From Artemia franciscana (lineage: Eukaryota; Arthropoda; Branchiopoda; Anostraca; Artemiidae): a DNA stretch of 64,000 bases. Shown here one piece after another: positions 34,479 through 45,789 of the stretch; positions within the stretch are counted from its first letter, which is position 1, and every line of letters begins with the position of its first letter. The notes beneath the pieces are model-generated. The model was given only the letters and a program-made list of their open reading frames with translations, had not been told where the DNA came from and searched no databases. Where the stretch lies: NCBI RefSeq assembly GCF_032884065.1, contig NC_088864.1, positions 20,415,999 through 20,479,998 of the forward strand. The letters are read 5' to 3'. The position numbers and the translations under genes are program-made.

Positions 34479-36350
34479 AACAATTATTAGTATAGGGCTG
34501 TATGATTTTCCCCTGGGTATGTATGCTAAGTGGAAGGTCACTTATACCTGATCCTGTCCCTAATGTTTTTACTTGGTTAAAAAAAAAACAAAGAAAGTTC
34601 CCATTGAAAAGGAAAGAGCCCAAAAGTGAGATTGAATTTGTCATAGCTTGGAGGTGTGCCCCTTCAGTCTGTTTAAAGAAAACAGATTCATAATTGAAGC
34701 TTTGTTCATTTCAATCTTAAGGATGACCTACATTTATGACACTGCATTAAATGGTTGTAAAGGGATACTTTTATTTATTTGTCTTGTTTGTTTTCTACAT
34801 GATTGATTTTTTAATTTTTAAATTGATATACATTTCTTACAAATTAATTAGTCATACACAGTTCCATTTGCAAGTTTTGACCTACTTTGTAACCCTTGGT
34901 CTCAAAATTACATATATTTATTGAAGCTAGGAAAAATAGAACTCCAGTCTGTTGAATAGAAAATGGATGGACATAAGTAGGTTTTAATACACTAAAGTCC
35001 TAGGGCCATGCCAATTAAAACAAAACAATGAAGATTAACTTTAAAATAATTGACATTACATAAATATAACAGTCACAAAGAAAAACAATTCACAAAATTT
35101 TACTTTTGGGCTCAGTTGCCAGCCTGAGCAATTGCCCTAAATTTTTAAACCTAGCAGAACATTCACCAGCCATCCCTTATAACCTACACTCTTATCTATA
35201 CATCAACAATTCATTGAAAAGAAAAGACCACCTTACTGGCATGTCTTCCTTTGTACTTACATTTAATGGGATTAAAAGAAAGTTTCTATGGCTAAGTCAC
35301 AAGTCCAGTAAAGGACCAGGTGGTCCTTTAGCCAGGAAGTGCAATAGGAAGCTAGGGGCCAGTCATCCTATGCTTATGCATGCCCTTCTGCCTTACTGAC
35401 CCCAGATTTCTCTATGTAACCTTTAAAGGTTGGGCCAGCTCTGGCTGGACTTACAGTCACATTACTGACCTTTGTCTCAAACCAAATAAACTGATAATGC
35501 CAGAAATTATTTCTCTGCCCTTTGGAAAAAGGATTCTCAACCTAGAATGCCAGCCACTTAGGAAGGAACAAAAATGTTACCAGAGAACAAAAATTATTTG
35601 AAAAAAGAAAATATTGAAAAAAAACAAATCATAGTCATAGTTCCTGCCATTTTTGTCCCATAAACAATATGTATTTTATTTACACAACTTAATTTTAAGA
35701 CAGGTATCAACAAAATTCCATCAGGGATTGTATTTACTTAAGATACAATCAGCACTACAAATGCTTAGTTTTGTGATATTCTAGTCTTGAAATAATAACA
35801 AAATAAAAATTATATGTTCTATTTGTTTTCCACCAGCTCATTTGAGCAAAATCATTTGTGACAGCCATATACCCATGGTTAGCTTAGAATCTCTCTAAAA
35901 TGCTTTAAACAGAAGGAATTTTAAAAACAATTATACTAATCAGCAAGAAGAATATTAACATAACTCTTTAAACTTGGTACTTTTTAAGACAAATTTTTAG
36001 CAAAGCAAATGCAAAACTTTAATGGTGTAGTATGTCATCTCAAAAAAACATTAAAATGTGTCAGATGTATTTTGATACATGATGCCTTAAAGACTTTTAG
36101 TTAAATCTCTGAAGTGAAGGGTCAGGCATTCCTTTACATTTTATAAAACATATAACAAGAAAAATAATTCAATTTTTTCACAAAAGAAGAAGCTTGATTT
36201 TAAAAAATAAATGTATTTTTAACAGAAAGCAACTTACATCAATGAAATCAAATAAAACAAAAATTCATGGAGAATAAATAATATCAGCCATATATTTAAC
36301 TTATAATGAGTTGGCATAAAAGATTATTTCTAAATTTATAAAAACCCAGT
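34479..36350. other. CpG-free sequence without a recognised gene
   Basis: Two frames of 97 and 73 codons (35106-35399 and 35380-35601) are open, but they include no domain and no good splice sites. I see no repeat arms here; it may be intron or intergenic. Confidence 0.3.
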
Positions 36351-36620
36351 GTTATGGCTTAAAGTTCTGCTCAATCAACATGAATTGTCTTTTCAGAACT
36401 AAGGCCAGAGAAAAAGAAACTGATAACCTAAAATTAAGGTACCCAAAAATTTCAGGACCCTTTAGAGGGAAAAGAAGCGGAGGTAGGTACTTGAAATACC
36501 TTCCTGGGACATACTTTAGCTTGTACACATCCCTGAAAGTTTCATTTTCCTAACCTAGCCTCTTTCAAAGATCTCCAAAAGTAGCTAAAGTAAAATTTTA
36601 CCCCTAATTTACCTTAAAAA
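36351..36620. repeat. Dispersed repeat family E, fragment
   Basis: 'tcagaactaaggccagagaa', 'aataccttcctgggacata' and 'gaaagtttcattttcctaac' are shared with 40246-40560 and, inverted, with 39950-40040. Confidence 0.55.
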
Positions 36621-36959
36621 CCCAGTTTAAACAACAATCTCAACAAACAGAGACTACATAATATAGGCATTGGACTAATCATTCTAAATTTGTTTGCAAC
36701 TAAGAATATAGGGTGGTTTAGAAACTAGGCCTGTTTCAGACGGGAATGTTTGACTAACTCACCAATGTGATAGCTGCCTTCCTAAGAACAAACCTTTTTA
36801 ACAACCAAAAAACTTTTCTTATGATTCCTTATTATGCTTAGCCTATGCAAGATGGGCCTGGAACATCAAAAACCCTTTAAATCCTAAGAAATATGCATAA
36901 GATTACTTACAGGTCACTGAAAAGCTAAGATTATTTCCAATATTTACAGTTTCCTTGTC

Positions 36960-37293
36960 TTTTCTTTAGACAAAACGATTTCACATGTTTATCCATTTTA
37001 AAGAAGACATAACATTGACGTCACTTATCCTCAGTAATCTTTTTCATAGGGGGCGTAAGCCCAGGGACAAGTAATTCTGAGCGTAATCCGACTAACCTCT
37101 GACATCATGTGCATCTCATAAAGCGCTTTGATTAGGCGAATAAGTAATCAGAAGTTTAATATTAATTAATTAACTATAGAACTGAAAAATATTAATAGAA
37201 AATCTTCCAAAATAGCCAAAGAAAATGCTCACAATTTATCGGTCGTTCTGTGTCGCTTTTCCTTCGAAGACTTGATAAAGAAAAGTTTAAGAG
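36960..37293. promoter_or_regulatory. CpG-rich island with CRE, candidate promoter
   Basis: About 11 CGs in 300 bp inside the CpG-depleted domain. A perfect tgacgtca palindrome (CRE, the binding site of CREB/ATF-type factors) lies at 37016-37023. Other CG words include gcgtaatccgac, agcgctttg and cggtcgttctgtgtcgc. In animals with gene-body methylation, islands that keep CpG inside depleted DNA are usually unmethylated promoters. It lies just upstream of an ATG and donor on the plus strand (37294-37327). It could also serve a minus-strand gene. Promoter function is inferred. Confidence 0.45.
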
Positions 37294-37327
37294 ATGACAA
37301 TGAAAAAGCAGGAAATTCAAAACATAA
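37294..37327 (+). CDS. Candidate first exon of the CUEDC2-like gene (weak)
   Basis: After the CpG-rich stretch, an ATG at 37294 (with a second at 37300) opens a short frame, MTMKKQEIQNI, followed by a strong donor, ATAA|gtaagt at 37327/37328. CUEDC2 proteins begin with a short basic/acidic helix of this kind, so it is a plausible N-terminus. However, it would end in phase 1 while the exon at 49097 starts in phase 2, so at least one more small exon (about 15-25 codons) would be needed between them, and I did not find it. It could equally be the start of another gene or chance. Confidence 0.2.
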
Positions 37328-37539
37328 GTAAGTGGCTAAATGGAATTAAAAGTGTGTGAACACTTTTTGGAATTGCTTTGTAAGAGGTTGCCTTCTTTTG
37401 AAAAAGAGTGAGTTCTATTTTTTTTAAATATCCTATTTAATGTATACTGATTAATTCACTATGTTGTTCAGCTATCCTTGATGTTACTGAGAATCTTTTA
37501 GGCTAAGAGTAAATATTCAGTCAATGCTCCTATTACTTG

Positions 37540-37640
37540 AAGAATTGTTTTTGGTCATGAAACTATTGATAATAGATGCATTTTGACTTCTGGAACATCT
37601 TTTCTCTCTTGCAAAACTACTGCAAACTCACTGATATGGA
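37540..37640. repeat. Family E terminal fragment
   Basis: 'gaaactattgataatagatgcattttgac' and 'tctctcttgcaaaactac' match the arms of the family E foldback at 41672-42053 and, inverted, 39840-39920. Confidence 0.6.
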
Positions 37641-37648
37641 GTTATTAT

Positions 37649-37775
37649 ATATTTGCAGATAAGGGGGAGGGGGTAAAGCATAGCATATATTAAATACAGC
37701 AATGGTTAGTTTACGTATTTAATATATAATATGCTTTACACCACCCCCTCCTTCTAATGTGCAAAGATGTAGCCC
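37649..37775. repeat. Small palindrome, family D interior
   Basis: 'gggggtaaagcatagcatat' pairs with 'atatgctttacaccaccccc' around a core containing 'atggttagtttacgtattta'. The same core forms the centre of the 37806-38454 element. Confidence 0.6.
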
Positions 37776-37805
37776 AAATTTGTTTCTAAACTATTAGGCT
37801 ACAGA

Positions 37806-38454
37806 GGTAAAATTGGAGCAAACAGTATTACTGGCTTTCATATAAAGTGAATATACCACTCAATGCCTTTTTTAATGCTATTTACAAATATAATAATCAC
37901 TTCTACCAGAAATTCTGATTTAAGCACTTTTTGACCTCTTAAAATGGCCTTTTTGACCTCTTAAAATGACCTAAATATAGGGTCATTACAAATCTGTAAT
38001 AGTTTAGAAACAAATTTGGCTATATATTTTCACATCAGGGAGGTGGGGGTAAAGCATAGCATATATTAAATATGTAAACTAACCATTGCTGTTTTTTTTT
38101 TTTTTTATTTGTGTTTGGGCACATTGAATTTTAATGAGATGAGAAATCACCAGTGCAACAACACAAATACATAGTAAAACAAATACAGCAATGGTTAGTT
38201 TACGTATTTAATATATGCTATGCTTTACCCCCCCCCCCCCCCCTGATGTGCAAATATATAGCCCAAATTTGTTTCTAAACTATTACAGATTTGTAATGAC
38301 CCCATATATAGGTCATTTTTAGAGGTCAAAAAGTGCTTAAATCTGAATTTCTGGTAGAAGCAATTATTATATTTGTAAAGAGCATTAAAAAAGACATCAA
38401 GTGGTATATTCACTTTATATGAAAGCCAGTAATACTGTTTGCTCCAATTTTACC
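37806..38454. repeat. Foldback element, family D, copy 2
   Basis: A 650-bp palindrome. The outer 50 bases are nearly perfect complements (ggtaaaattggagcaaacag against ctgtttgctccaattttacc). Arms continue inward to 'taaagcatagcatatattaa' (38051) opposite 'ttaatatatgctatgcttta' (38209), about 290 bp each. The centre has a T-run and a C15 tract sits in the right arm. There is no ORF. Confidence 0.8.
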
Positions 38455-38520
38455 ATTACAGATTCATGATTTCAAATATCCAATCAACAAAAATAGAAAC
38501 GATTGCAAATTCTATGTGTG

Positions 38521-38795
38521 TATTAAATAAAAAAAAAAGTTTTTTTAACTGAAAGTAAGGAGCAACATTAAAACTTAAAACAAACAGAAATTACTTTGTA
38601 TATGAAAGGGACTGCTTCCTCATCAATGCCCTGCTGTTTACACTAAAGTTTGATTTTTTCTACTAACTCTTCTTTTTAAAACAGTAAAAAACTTTAATTT
38701 CAGTAATTGAAGTAATTTCTGTTTGTTTTAAGTTTTAATGTTGCTCCTTACTTTCAGTTAAAAAAAAACTTAATTTTCTTATTTAATTTCTGGAC
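38521..38795. repeat. Foldback family A, CpG-decayed copy
   Basis: Same architecture as 1902-2201, but with no CG left: 'aaacaaacagaaattactttg' replaces 'aaacgaacagaaattactccg', and 'ctgtttacactaaagtttga' replaces the usual gctctttacgctaaagtttg. The right arm is internally deleted. Confidence 0.75.
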
Positions 38796-39800
38796 ATTTT
38801 TGAATTGATGCACATTTTGAATTTTGCTCTCCACAGAGGAATAATTAAAACAAAATTTGCATGTTATTTTTTTGGCTAAATGGCTTTCTCATAGTTTTGA
38901 TGAAATGATTTTGAGAAAAAAAGAGCAGGGGAGGAAGCTTAGTTGCCCTCCAATTTTCAGGTTACTTAAAAAGGCAACTAGAACTTTTAATTTTTTACAA
39001 ATGTTTTTATTTGTAAAAGATATACATAACTTATAAATTAGCTTACATAACAAACTTTTGTATAAAGCTTAAATTTTGTCCCAATTCATTAAGAATGACT
39101 GCTGAATCACAAAAGCAATAGAATAAATAGTTGAAATTACTAAAAATACTTTAGGATAAAGAGCAAGATATTAGGAGGGGGTGAGCCCATCATATGCATT
39201 GTAATTTCTGTTTGTTTTAAGTTTTAATGCTGCTCCTAGCCTCTAGCTGAAATTTTTTTTTCATTGTTTTTTTTTAAATAATACTAGAAAATCCTGTACT
39301 CCCTTCAGGGAAATTTTCTTCCCCCATGACAAATTCCTCAATGGAAAGTTCCTCCAACATATCCCCCTCTTGTCAACCCCTCCCCCAACCAAAAATCTCC
39401 CTGAAAATATCTCTACACTTCCCAATAACCATTACTGTTGGTAAGCACTGGTCAAAGTTTATAACTTTTAGCCCCTCCCATGGGGACTTTGGGGGAATAA
39501 GTTATCCCCAAAGACATAGTTATAAGGTTTTTCAACTATGCTGAATAAAATGGCTATATCAAAATTTTGATCCATTTACTTTGGGAAAGTAATTAGCATG
39601 GGAGGGGTTACTAGGTGCCTTCCAATTTTTTTTGTCACTTAAAAGGGCACTAGAACTTTTCATTTCCGTTAGAATGAGCCCCCTTGCAACATTCTAGGAC
39701 CACTGGGTTAATATAATCACTCCTGGAAAAAAACAACAAACAAACCAATAAACTGGTAAAAAATAAAAAATTCCACATTTTTGTAGATAGGAACTTGAAA
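38796..39800 (+). repeat. Composite repeat, plus orientation, CpG-decayed copy
   Basis: Colinear with 2202-3193: 'tggctttctcatagttttga', 'ttaaaaaggcaactagaac', the inner foldback (39060-39275), 'ggctatatcaaaattttgatcc' and 'ggtgccttccaatttttt'. It runs past the point where copy 1 was cut by the Helitron-like element ('cattctaggaccactgggtt'). CGs seen in other copies are almost all lost. Confidence 0.75.
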
Positions 39801-40620
39801 CTACAAGAATATTTGGGCCAGAATAACTCCATAATGGTGAGTTTGCAGTAGTTTTGCAAGAGAGAAAATATGTTCAAAAGTTCAAAATGCATCTATTAAC
39901 AATAGTTTCATGGATAAAATTCTAGTTAATTGACTCCTTGCTATCTCAGAAAGGATTTAGGTTAGGAAAATGAAACTTTCAGGGATGAATCTACTGACTA
40001 AAGTGTGTCCCAGGAAGGTATTTTGAAGCAACTGCCTCTGCTCCTTCTCCCGCTAGAGGACCCTGACCTTTGATGACCTTTAAAAATATATGTGTTGTAA
40101 AAGTTAAACCTTGCAAAATAGATCTTCTGCTTAATTGAAGTACAAAAAAAAATTGTTTTCAGCTTTATAACTTTCCTCAATCCCAGTTTATAAGTTTTTA
40201 AAGATATGCAAATACATTCCCTAAATTTTGAAAAAAAAAACATTGATATGGCTCAAAATTCTACCCAGATAACAGGAACTGCATTTTCAGAACTAAAGGC
40301 AGAGAAAAGCAACTAGTAACTGAAAATTAAGGTAAAATGTTGTTTTGTCAAAATTTCAATAGGTATAGACCTGTCATGTAGGCTAATTTCAGGGCCCTCC
40401 AGAGGGACAAGGAGTGGAGTTGGGTACTTTAAAATACCTTCTTGGGACATATTTTATCCTGTAGACCCATCCCTAAAAGTTTCATTTTCCTAACCTAAAC
40501 CCTTTTCGAGATAGCAAGAAGTCACTTAACTAGAATTTTACTATTTCATGACCCAAAACAATTGTTCAGATAATAGGAACGTTGACCAAGTATTCTGCTT
40601 ATGTTTACATCTGATCAAAA
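39801..40620. repeat. Family E inverted repeat
   Basis: The left part (39835-40060) and the right part (40250-40600) share in inverted order 'gaaactttcaggga', 'aggtattttgaagcaactgcc' and 'gaccctgacct'-type blocks. The outer end pairs 'gaataactccataatgg' loosely. It is non-coding. Confidence 0.5.
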
Positions 40621-41186
40621 TTTTCAAATTGCCATTTAATTCAATATAGTTGAAAGGTCCATTAACTGTGTCTATGGGATGATATGACTTCCCCATAATT
40701 CCTTGGGGAAGATCTGAAAGCTATGTAATTTGGTCATCTTCACATAGGCCTAGAGCCTAATATTTACTAGTTCTTCAAGTTCAAGTCCCTAGGTTAATAG
40801 GCTATTAGTTGTTTGCAGATTACTGAACTAGGCCTAGCCAAAAATAAATAAGAATTGTTTCTGATGTAAATGCTTACACAAAGGCAGCTGGTCTCTATAT
40901 TATCTAACACCAATAACAAATCTCACTTTGTCAGTGCTCTAAAGACCAATGTCAAAGCAACAGCAAGACCAAAGTCTGAATCCAGTAAGGGGGTGAAAGG
41001 AACCAGTATACTCTACTGATTTTGAACAGCATGTGGGTTGACCTCACTAACTTGTCAAAACATTCTAGAAAAACATACTTAGATATATCCTTCAGAATAA
41101 AGGAATATCATTGGACACAGCAAAAGTGTATCGATAACCTTCAGCTTTAAGAGTTGAACTGGAGCATAACTGGTGGACTGGAGGAG

Positions 41187-41671
41187 CTATGCTGTTTTCA
41201 GCCTTAGGTTACAGATGAGCAAAAGTAAAGATAGAAAAGTAGACATCCAAGCAGATGAGCAGTAATATAGATAAGGATAATTAAGAGAGAAGTATAAAAG
41301 ACAGAGAATAGAGAAAGGAAAAATTTGTTTGAGTTTTCTTATGACCCCCAATCTTCTTGAAATCTTTACTCTTATCATCTGAATATGCTGTATGGATGTT
41401 AGGTTTCATCCAGAAGAAGTTCAGAGTTATCACACATATTGGTCAGGTGGGTGGCATATAAGACCTCTTGAGGTAGGAAGCTCTATGACTGTAGGACAAC
41501 TCTTACCTATATGGGAAAATGTGTAGGCATAATTTTTTTTACAATTAACAGCTAAAAGATTACTATCAAACTAATGATAAACTTTTTCTGTCATCTTTTG
41601 TAACTTTAGTATAAGGGATTTTTCATCTGTAGCCAATACACCTAATATACTGTCATCAGCAAATGCAATTG
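41187..41671 (-). mobile_element. LINE fragment: RT active site to C-terminus
   Basis: The minus strand gives IAFADDSILGVLATDEKS at about 41671-41618 (the FADD active-site box) and, after stops, 'KISRRLGVIRKLKQIFP..LYFSLNYPYLYYCSSAW' (41187-41378), the conserved region after the RT thumb in CR1/L2-type LINEs. It is decayed. It abuts the foldback at 41672. Confidence 0.8.
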
Positions 41672-42053
41672 GCCAATGTTGGTATTACCGGAACAATTTT
41701 TTTGGGTCATGAAATCATTGTTAATAGATGCATTTTGACTTTTTGAACATCTTTTCTCTCTTGCAAAACTACCACAAACTCACTGTTATGGAATTATTCC
41801 AGCCCAAATATTCTTGTATTTATACATATAGAATTGCAATCATTTCCATTTTTGTTGATCAGAAATTTAAAATCACTAACTTTTTAAGACTGAAAATTGC
41901 TCTTTGGCTTTTAGAGACAATTTTTTGTTAGATTAGGTTAGGTTGAGTTTGCGGTAGTTTTGCAAGAGAGAAAAGATGTTCAAAAAGTCAAAATGCATCT
42001 ATTAACAATAGTTTCATGACCCAAACAAATTTTTCTGGTAATACCAACATTGA
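41672..42053. repeat. Foldback element, family E, between LINE pieces
   Basis: Terminal inverted repeats: 'caatgttggtattaccggaa' at the left and 'ctggtaataccaacattg' at the right, continuing with 'gggtcatgaaatcattgttaatagatgc' against 'gcatctattaacaatagtttcatgaccc' and 'aaaactaccacaaactcac' against 'gagtttgcggtagtttt'. Arms are about 105 bp around about 170 bp of unpaired DNA. There is no transposase. Confidence 0.8.
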
Positions 42054-43310
42054 CCATGCACTTAATTCTTTATCTTTATTGGATGCAGTTATTGATGAAA
42101 TTTGGGAATCATATTTATGACATAATCTGCAGCAGAGATTTGGTGTTGTGGTAGTAAAAAGCCAATAGATGTCATTGCTGTTAATGAGGAATAGTGAAGG
42201 CCCAAGAATTGAGCCTTGAGGCACTCCATAAGGAACTTTAACTTGGCTCTCTGTAGCTTCAGCAGCGATAGAATGGCTAATGAGATATGAAGAAAATCAT
42301 GACAGTTGTTCCTCACAATCTCCATGATGAGACAGCTTAATGACAAGGATCTTGTGGGTCACACTGTCAAAAGCTTTAGATACATCAAGGAAAACGGCTG
42401 CTGGTATGAGACCAGAATCTAATGACTGTCATATGAAGTGAAGAAACCTATTGCACACATGTCTGTTGATTGTTTTGCACAAAATCCAAATTGATGTTTA
42501 TGGAAAAACTGTTAACATTGAGATAACTCATTAGTTGCTTCAGTATTATTGTTTTTTTTAATATTTTAGAAAAACATATAGGAGAGAGATTGGCCTGTAA
42601 TTCCCTGGATCTCCATGGTCACCTCCTTTACATATCACTTGTGCTGACTTCAGTTGCTGTGGGAATACTCCTAATGGGAATGACTTATTAACCAAATGAC
42701 ACAGTGGCTTTATAATGGATGGAAGAATGAACTCAATGACTTTAGCAGGAATTTGGTTGAAAACAACAGAAGAATTCTTAAGGGATAAAACTATTTTCTC
42801 AAATTCCTGCTCTCTGACTGGCTCAAGGGTCATTGATTTAGAGCACAGAGGACCAAGAAAACGTTTCCATGGCTGAGCTTTAGAACAAAGAGGCATATCT
42901 TCCACTGATTTTTTTTTTCCAACCTCAGCAAAAACTTGTGTCAGCTGATGTCGAACTTAGCATTCATCTGTATTCAACTTATCATCTATTTTCAGAGATT
43001 CGGGACAACCTAGTTGTTCTGTTTTCTTGTGTAGCCTCTTATTACATCCTATGTCTTCTTAACATTATTTCTAGAATATACAAGTCTCCTAGTAAAATAT
43101 GCCAATTTAGCTTTGCATGTCAGTAATTTTAGCATGTTTTGGTATACTTTTAATGTCTCTTGCTTTTGACCACTTGTTCTTTTCTTTTATGCTTTCCAGA
43201 GATTTCGCTTTCTTTTTATTGATGTTAGAATTTCACCCGTCATTCATGGGGCTATGGGTGTTGGTCTTTTAGACTGACTAGTTGGGGATTTTTTACTATG
43301 CTCCAAAAAC
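42054..43310 (-). mobile_element. LINE fragment: RT N-terminal part
   Basis: In element order: a pre-RT linker around 43250-43100 (TPIAP.MTGEIL, KLAYF), then RT blocks at 42558-42905 ('QIPAKVIEFILPSIIKPL', 'GDHGDPGNYRPISLLYVF'), then 'MPQGSILGPSLFLINSND' at 42170-42224. Near 42110 a degraded active-site region follows (AADYVINMI in one frame, YDSQISSITASNKD in another). Frameshifts throughout. It may belong with 41187-41671, but the two overlap at the active-site region, so they could be two different insertions. Confidence 0.8.
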
Positions 43311-43529
43311 TTACTTTTGACATTATAATAAAACTGATCAAATATCCTACCATAATTTCCTAAATTAACTTCTTCAGATTGCACAAAATCCCACAAAGTA
43401 GTATTCAGAATTTCCTTGAGTGGGTCAAGCTCTGTTGGTGCATATTAAAATATTAGTTTATTATGGATTATTTGTCTTTTACAAATCTGGGGAAGTGGAA
43501 GCATAGCCTCAATAGAAAAGTGGTTCAAT

Positions 43530-44015
43530 AAGTAAAGTTGCTATTTGATTTGAAATCCGCATTGGTAAACTTGTGCAAGGAACTAGCCCAAATAAAATTA
43601 CCAGTGATTGAAGATCGGAAATTTGAAATTGGGAAATATACTAAAATTTTTTGGGGGGGGATTTCATTTGGGGAGGAACGTTCCCAGGAGCCATTTTCAA
43701 GGAGAAATTTTACTTAGGGAACGGGATTTTCTGGCATGATGTTCAAAATCATCATAAATTAAATAGAAATAAGCTTTTTCAACTGAAAGTAAGGAGTAAA
43801 ATTAAAACTTCAAATGAATAGAAGTTATTGTGTATATTATGGGGGCTGCTCCCGCCTCAGCGTTTGCTCTTTACACTAAAGTTTGACTTTTTGTCACAAT
43901 TTTATAAGAAAGAATACTTAAACAGAAGGTCTGTTGAATTTGAATGATATGCATTCCTAAGAAAGAATATAAAGAGCAAGGGTTGAGGCGGGGTAGTCCC
44001 CTCATATATGGAACA
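43530..44015. repeat. Composite end and family A foldback
   Basis: 43600-43770 has the G-rich 'ttttgggggggggatttc' stretch of the composite. 43768-44015 is a family A copy: 'caactgaaagtaaggagtaa', 'tttgctctttacactaaagtttgac', then a weakened right arm 'gaggcggggtagtcccctca'. Confidence 0.6.
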
Positions 44016-44093
44016 GTTTATATTCCATACAACTTATTATACAGTTTGTAAAATGAAAGAAAAAATATTAATGATATCATAAATACAAAAAAG

Positions 44094-45770
44094 CGTCATA
44101 GAAAGAAACAAGTTTGAGCTAAAAATACCTTAATGAGCAAACCACAGTCAAACTTCAGTTTGAAGAGGATAGATTCAACAGTCACAAAATATCTTAAAGG
44201 AAAAATGTTAAGGAAGCAATACAGAGGATCTGCTGACGACTTTGGTGGATACAAATTAGGGGAAGACAAGTAACTCTTAAGGACCCCCAATACATTTTTC
44301 TGTTGTCTTTGAAGTGGTGTAATATGAGAACTAAATGTGTTAAGGTAAACAAGTGATGAAAATATTAAATGAGAATGAATAAGTGCATAATAAGGTGATT
44401 TCATTGCTTCAAAGGGAAGGGTTGACCAGAGTCTTTGTATTATCCCTCTATTTGTTTCATCCACAGATTGTGAATTTCATCCACAGATTGTGAATTTCAT
44501 CCACAGATTACATATATGTGGCTTCCATGATAGATTAGAGTCAAGGAGGACTCCGAGGTATTGCATAGTTGTTGCTCATGAAATCTTTATTTTAAAATCA
44601 CTTGATTGAATTAGTTAAATCTCAGGAACTGCATCATTACATCGCGAGAAAACCAATAATTTTGTTTTATCAGCATTAAGAGTTAGGTAATTTGACTCAA
44701 GCCAAAATATAAGATGGTAGAAAGCTTCCTACAGTGCAAGTCTCAGTCAGCTCACATCTTTCCCTGCAACAGTACATGGAGTGTCATACACAAATTGCAA
44801 GTTTAAACCAAATATTCTTGTTGAATTATTCAGGTCGTTCACATAAATTAAGAAAAGTAGGGGACCAAGTATTGACCCTTGCAAGACAACAGCAGTATTA
44901 GATTGACAAGTCATTTCAGATGAAACATCACCTCCATCAACATATTGAGAACAGGCCTTAATATAAGATGCAATTAGGGATTTTGCTGGCCCTCTTTTAC
45001 TATAATGATCCAATTTGTGCATTAAAAATCATGAGATATAGAATCAAACGCTTTTTTAATGTCATGAAAAACGGAAGCTGGAATTTCTTCACAGTCATCA
45101 ATATCACAGACATACTGTGTAGTAATTGGACCACATGATTGGTAGGATGGCATTTGCGAAATCAGAACTGTAGCTGATTTATCATTTCAAAAATAATCTA
45201 AAAAACACACTATTCTATTATACAGACAATGTTCAGTTATTTTAGAAAAACCTGACAGGAGCAATTTAGGCCAATAATTTGATGGATTCGTTTTTTCCCC
45301 TCCTTTGTAAAGAGCCAATATTCTTGAATCTTTTAATGACGAAGGAAACGTCCCGTTTTTAAATGCCAGGTTTATTATATGGCGTAAAATACGCAAGATT
45401 TGGGGGAATATTTCTTTTAACAGAAATGTCCATGATCCGTCAATACCCTCAGAATGACCATTTTTCAAAAGAGTATCTACAATCTTTAATTCTTTTTCAG
45501 AAACCAGTGTTAAAAAATATTGACTTATCATGTGATGGCAGAAGAATTTTCTAAAATCATTTTTAATTTGTCTACTTGATCTTGTTGAGGCAGCAGACTG
45601 CAGGTTTTTCACCTATTTCAGCAAAATCCCGGTTTAGGGCATCTGCTATTTCCTTCTTATCATTAAGAGGTACTTGATTTTCAGGCATGCACATTTCATC
45701 TGGAAAACTTTGGTCCTTCCTCTTGCTAAGGCATTCGTTAATTAGTGACCATGTCACTAATTAACAGTAA
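44094..45770 (-). mobile_element. LINE fragment, RT and flanks
   Basis: Minus-strand frames in element order: linker 'SLINECLSKRKDQSFPDEM' (45572-45757); RT start 'HSEGIDGSWTFLLKEIFPQI' and 'DSRILALYKGGEKTNPSNYW' (45187-45612); 'LQGSILGPLLFLIYVND' with a worn active site, FVYDTPCT (44747-45022); and the C-terminal part 'LPFEAMKSPYYALIHSHLIF' (44096-44464). The layout is CR1/L2-like. The two Asp of the active site are not both intact and frames are broken, so it is dead. Confidence 0.85.
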
Positions 45771-45789
45771 TAATAAGGCTATCAGACAA

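Larger units (their letters stand above)
33448..43200. other. CpG-depleted domain
   Basis: Scanning by eye, I find no CG dinucleotide between about 33448 and 36477 (3 kb), none across about 38501-39666, and only scattered ones elsewhere up to about 43200, apart from a cluster at 36965-37266. Flanking sequence has CGs at ordinary frequency. Copies of repeat families A and composite inside the domain have TG or CA (sometimes TA) where copies outside have CG, for example 'aatgttgctcc' for 'aatgtcgctcc'. So the loss happened in place after insertion. Confidence 0.8.

Noticed and set aside
35106..35399. 97-codon plus-strand ORF
   Set aside because: No domain, no splice sites I trust, and no sign of codon bias; CpG-free AT-rich sequence makes long frames by chance.
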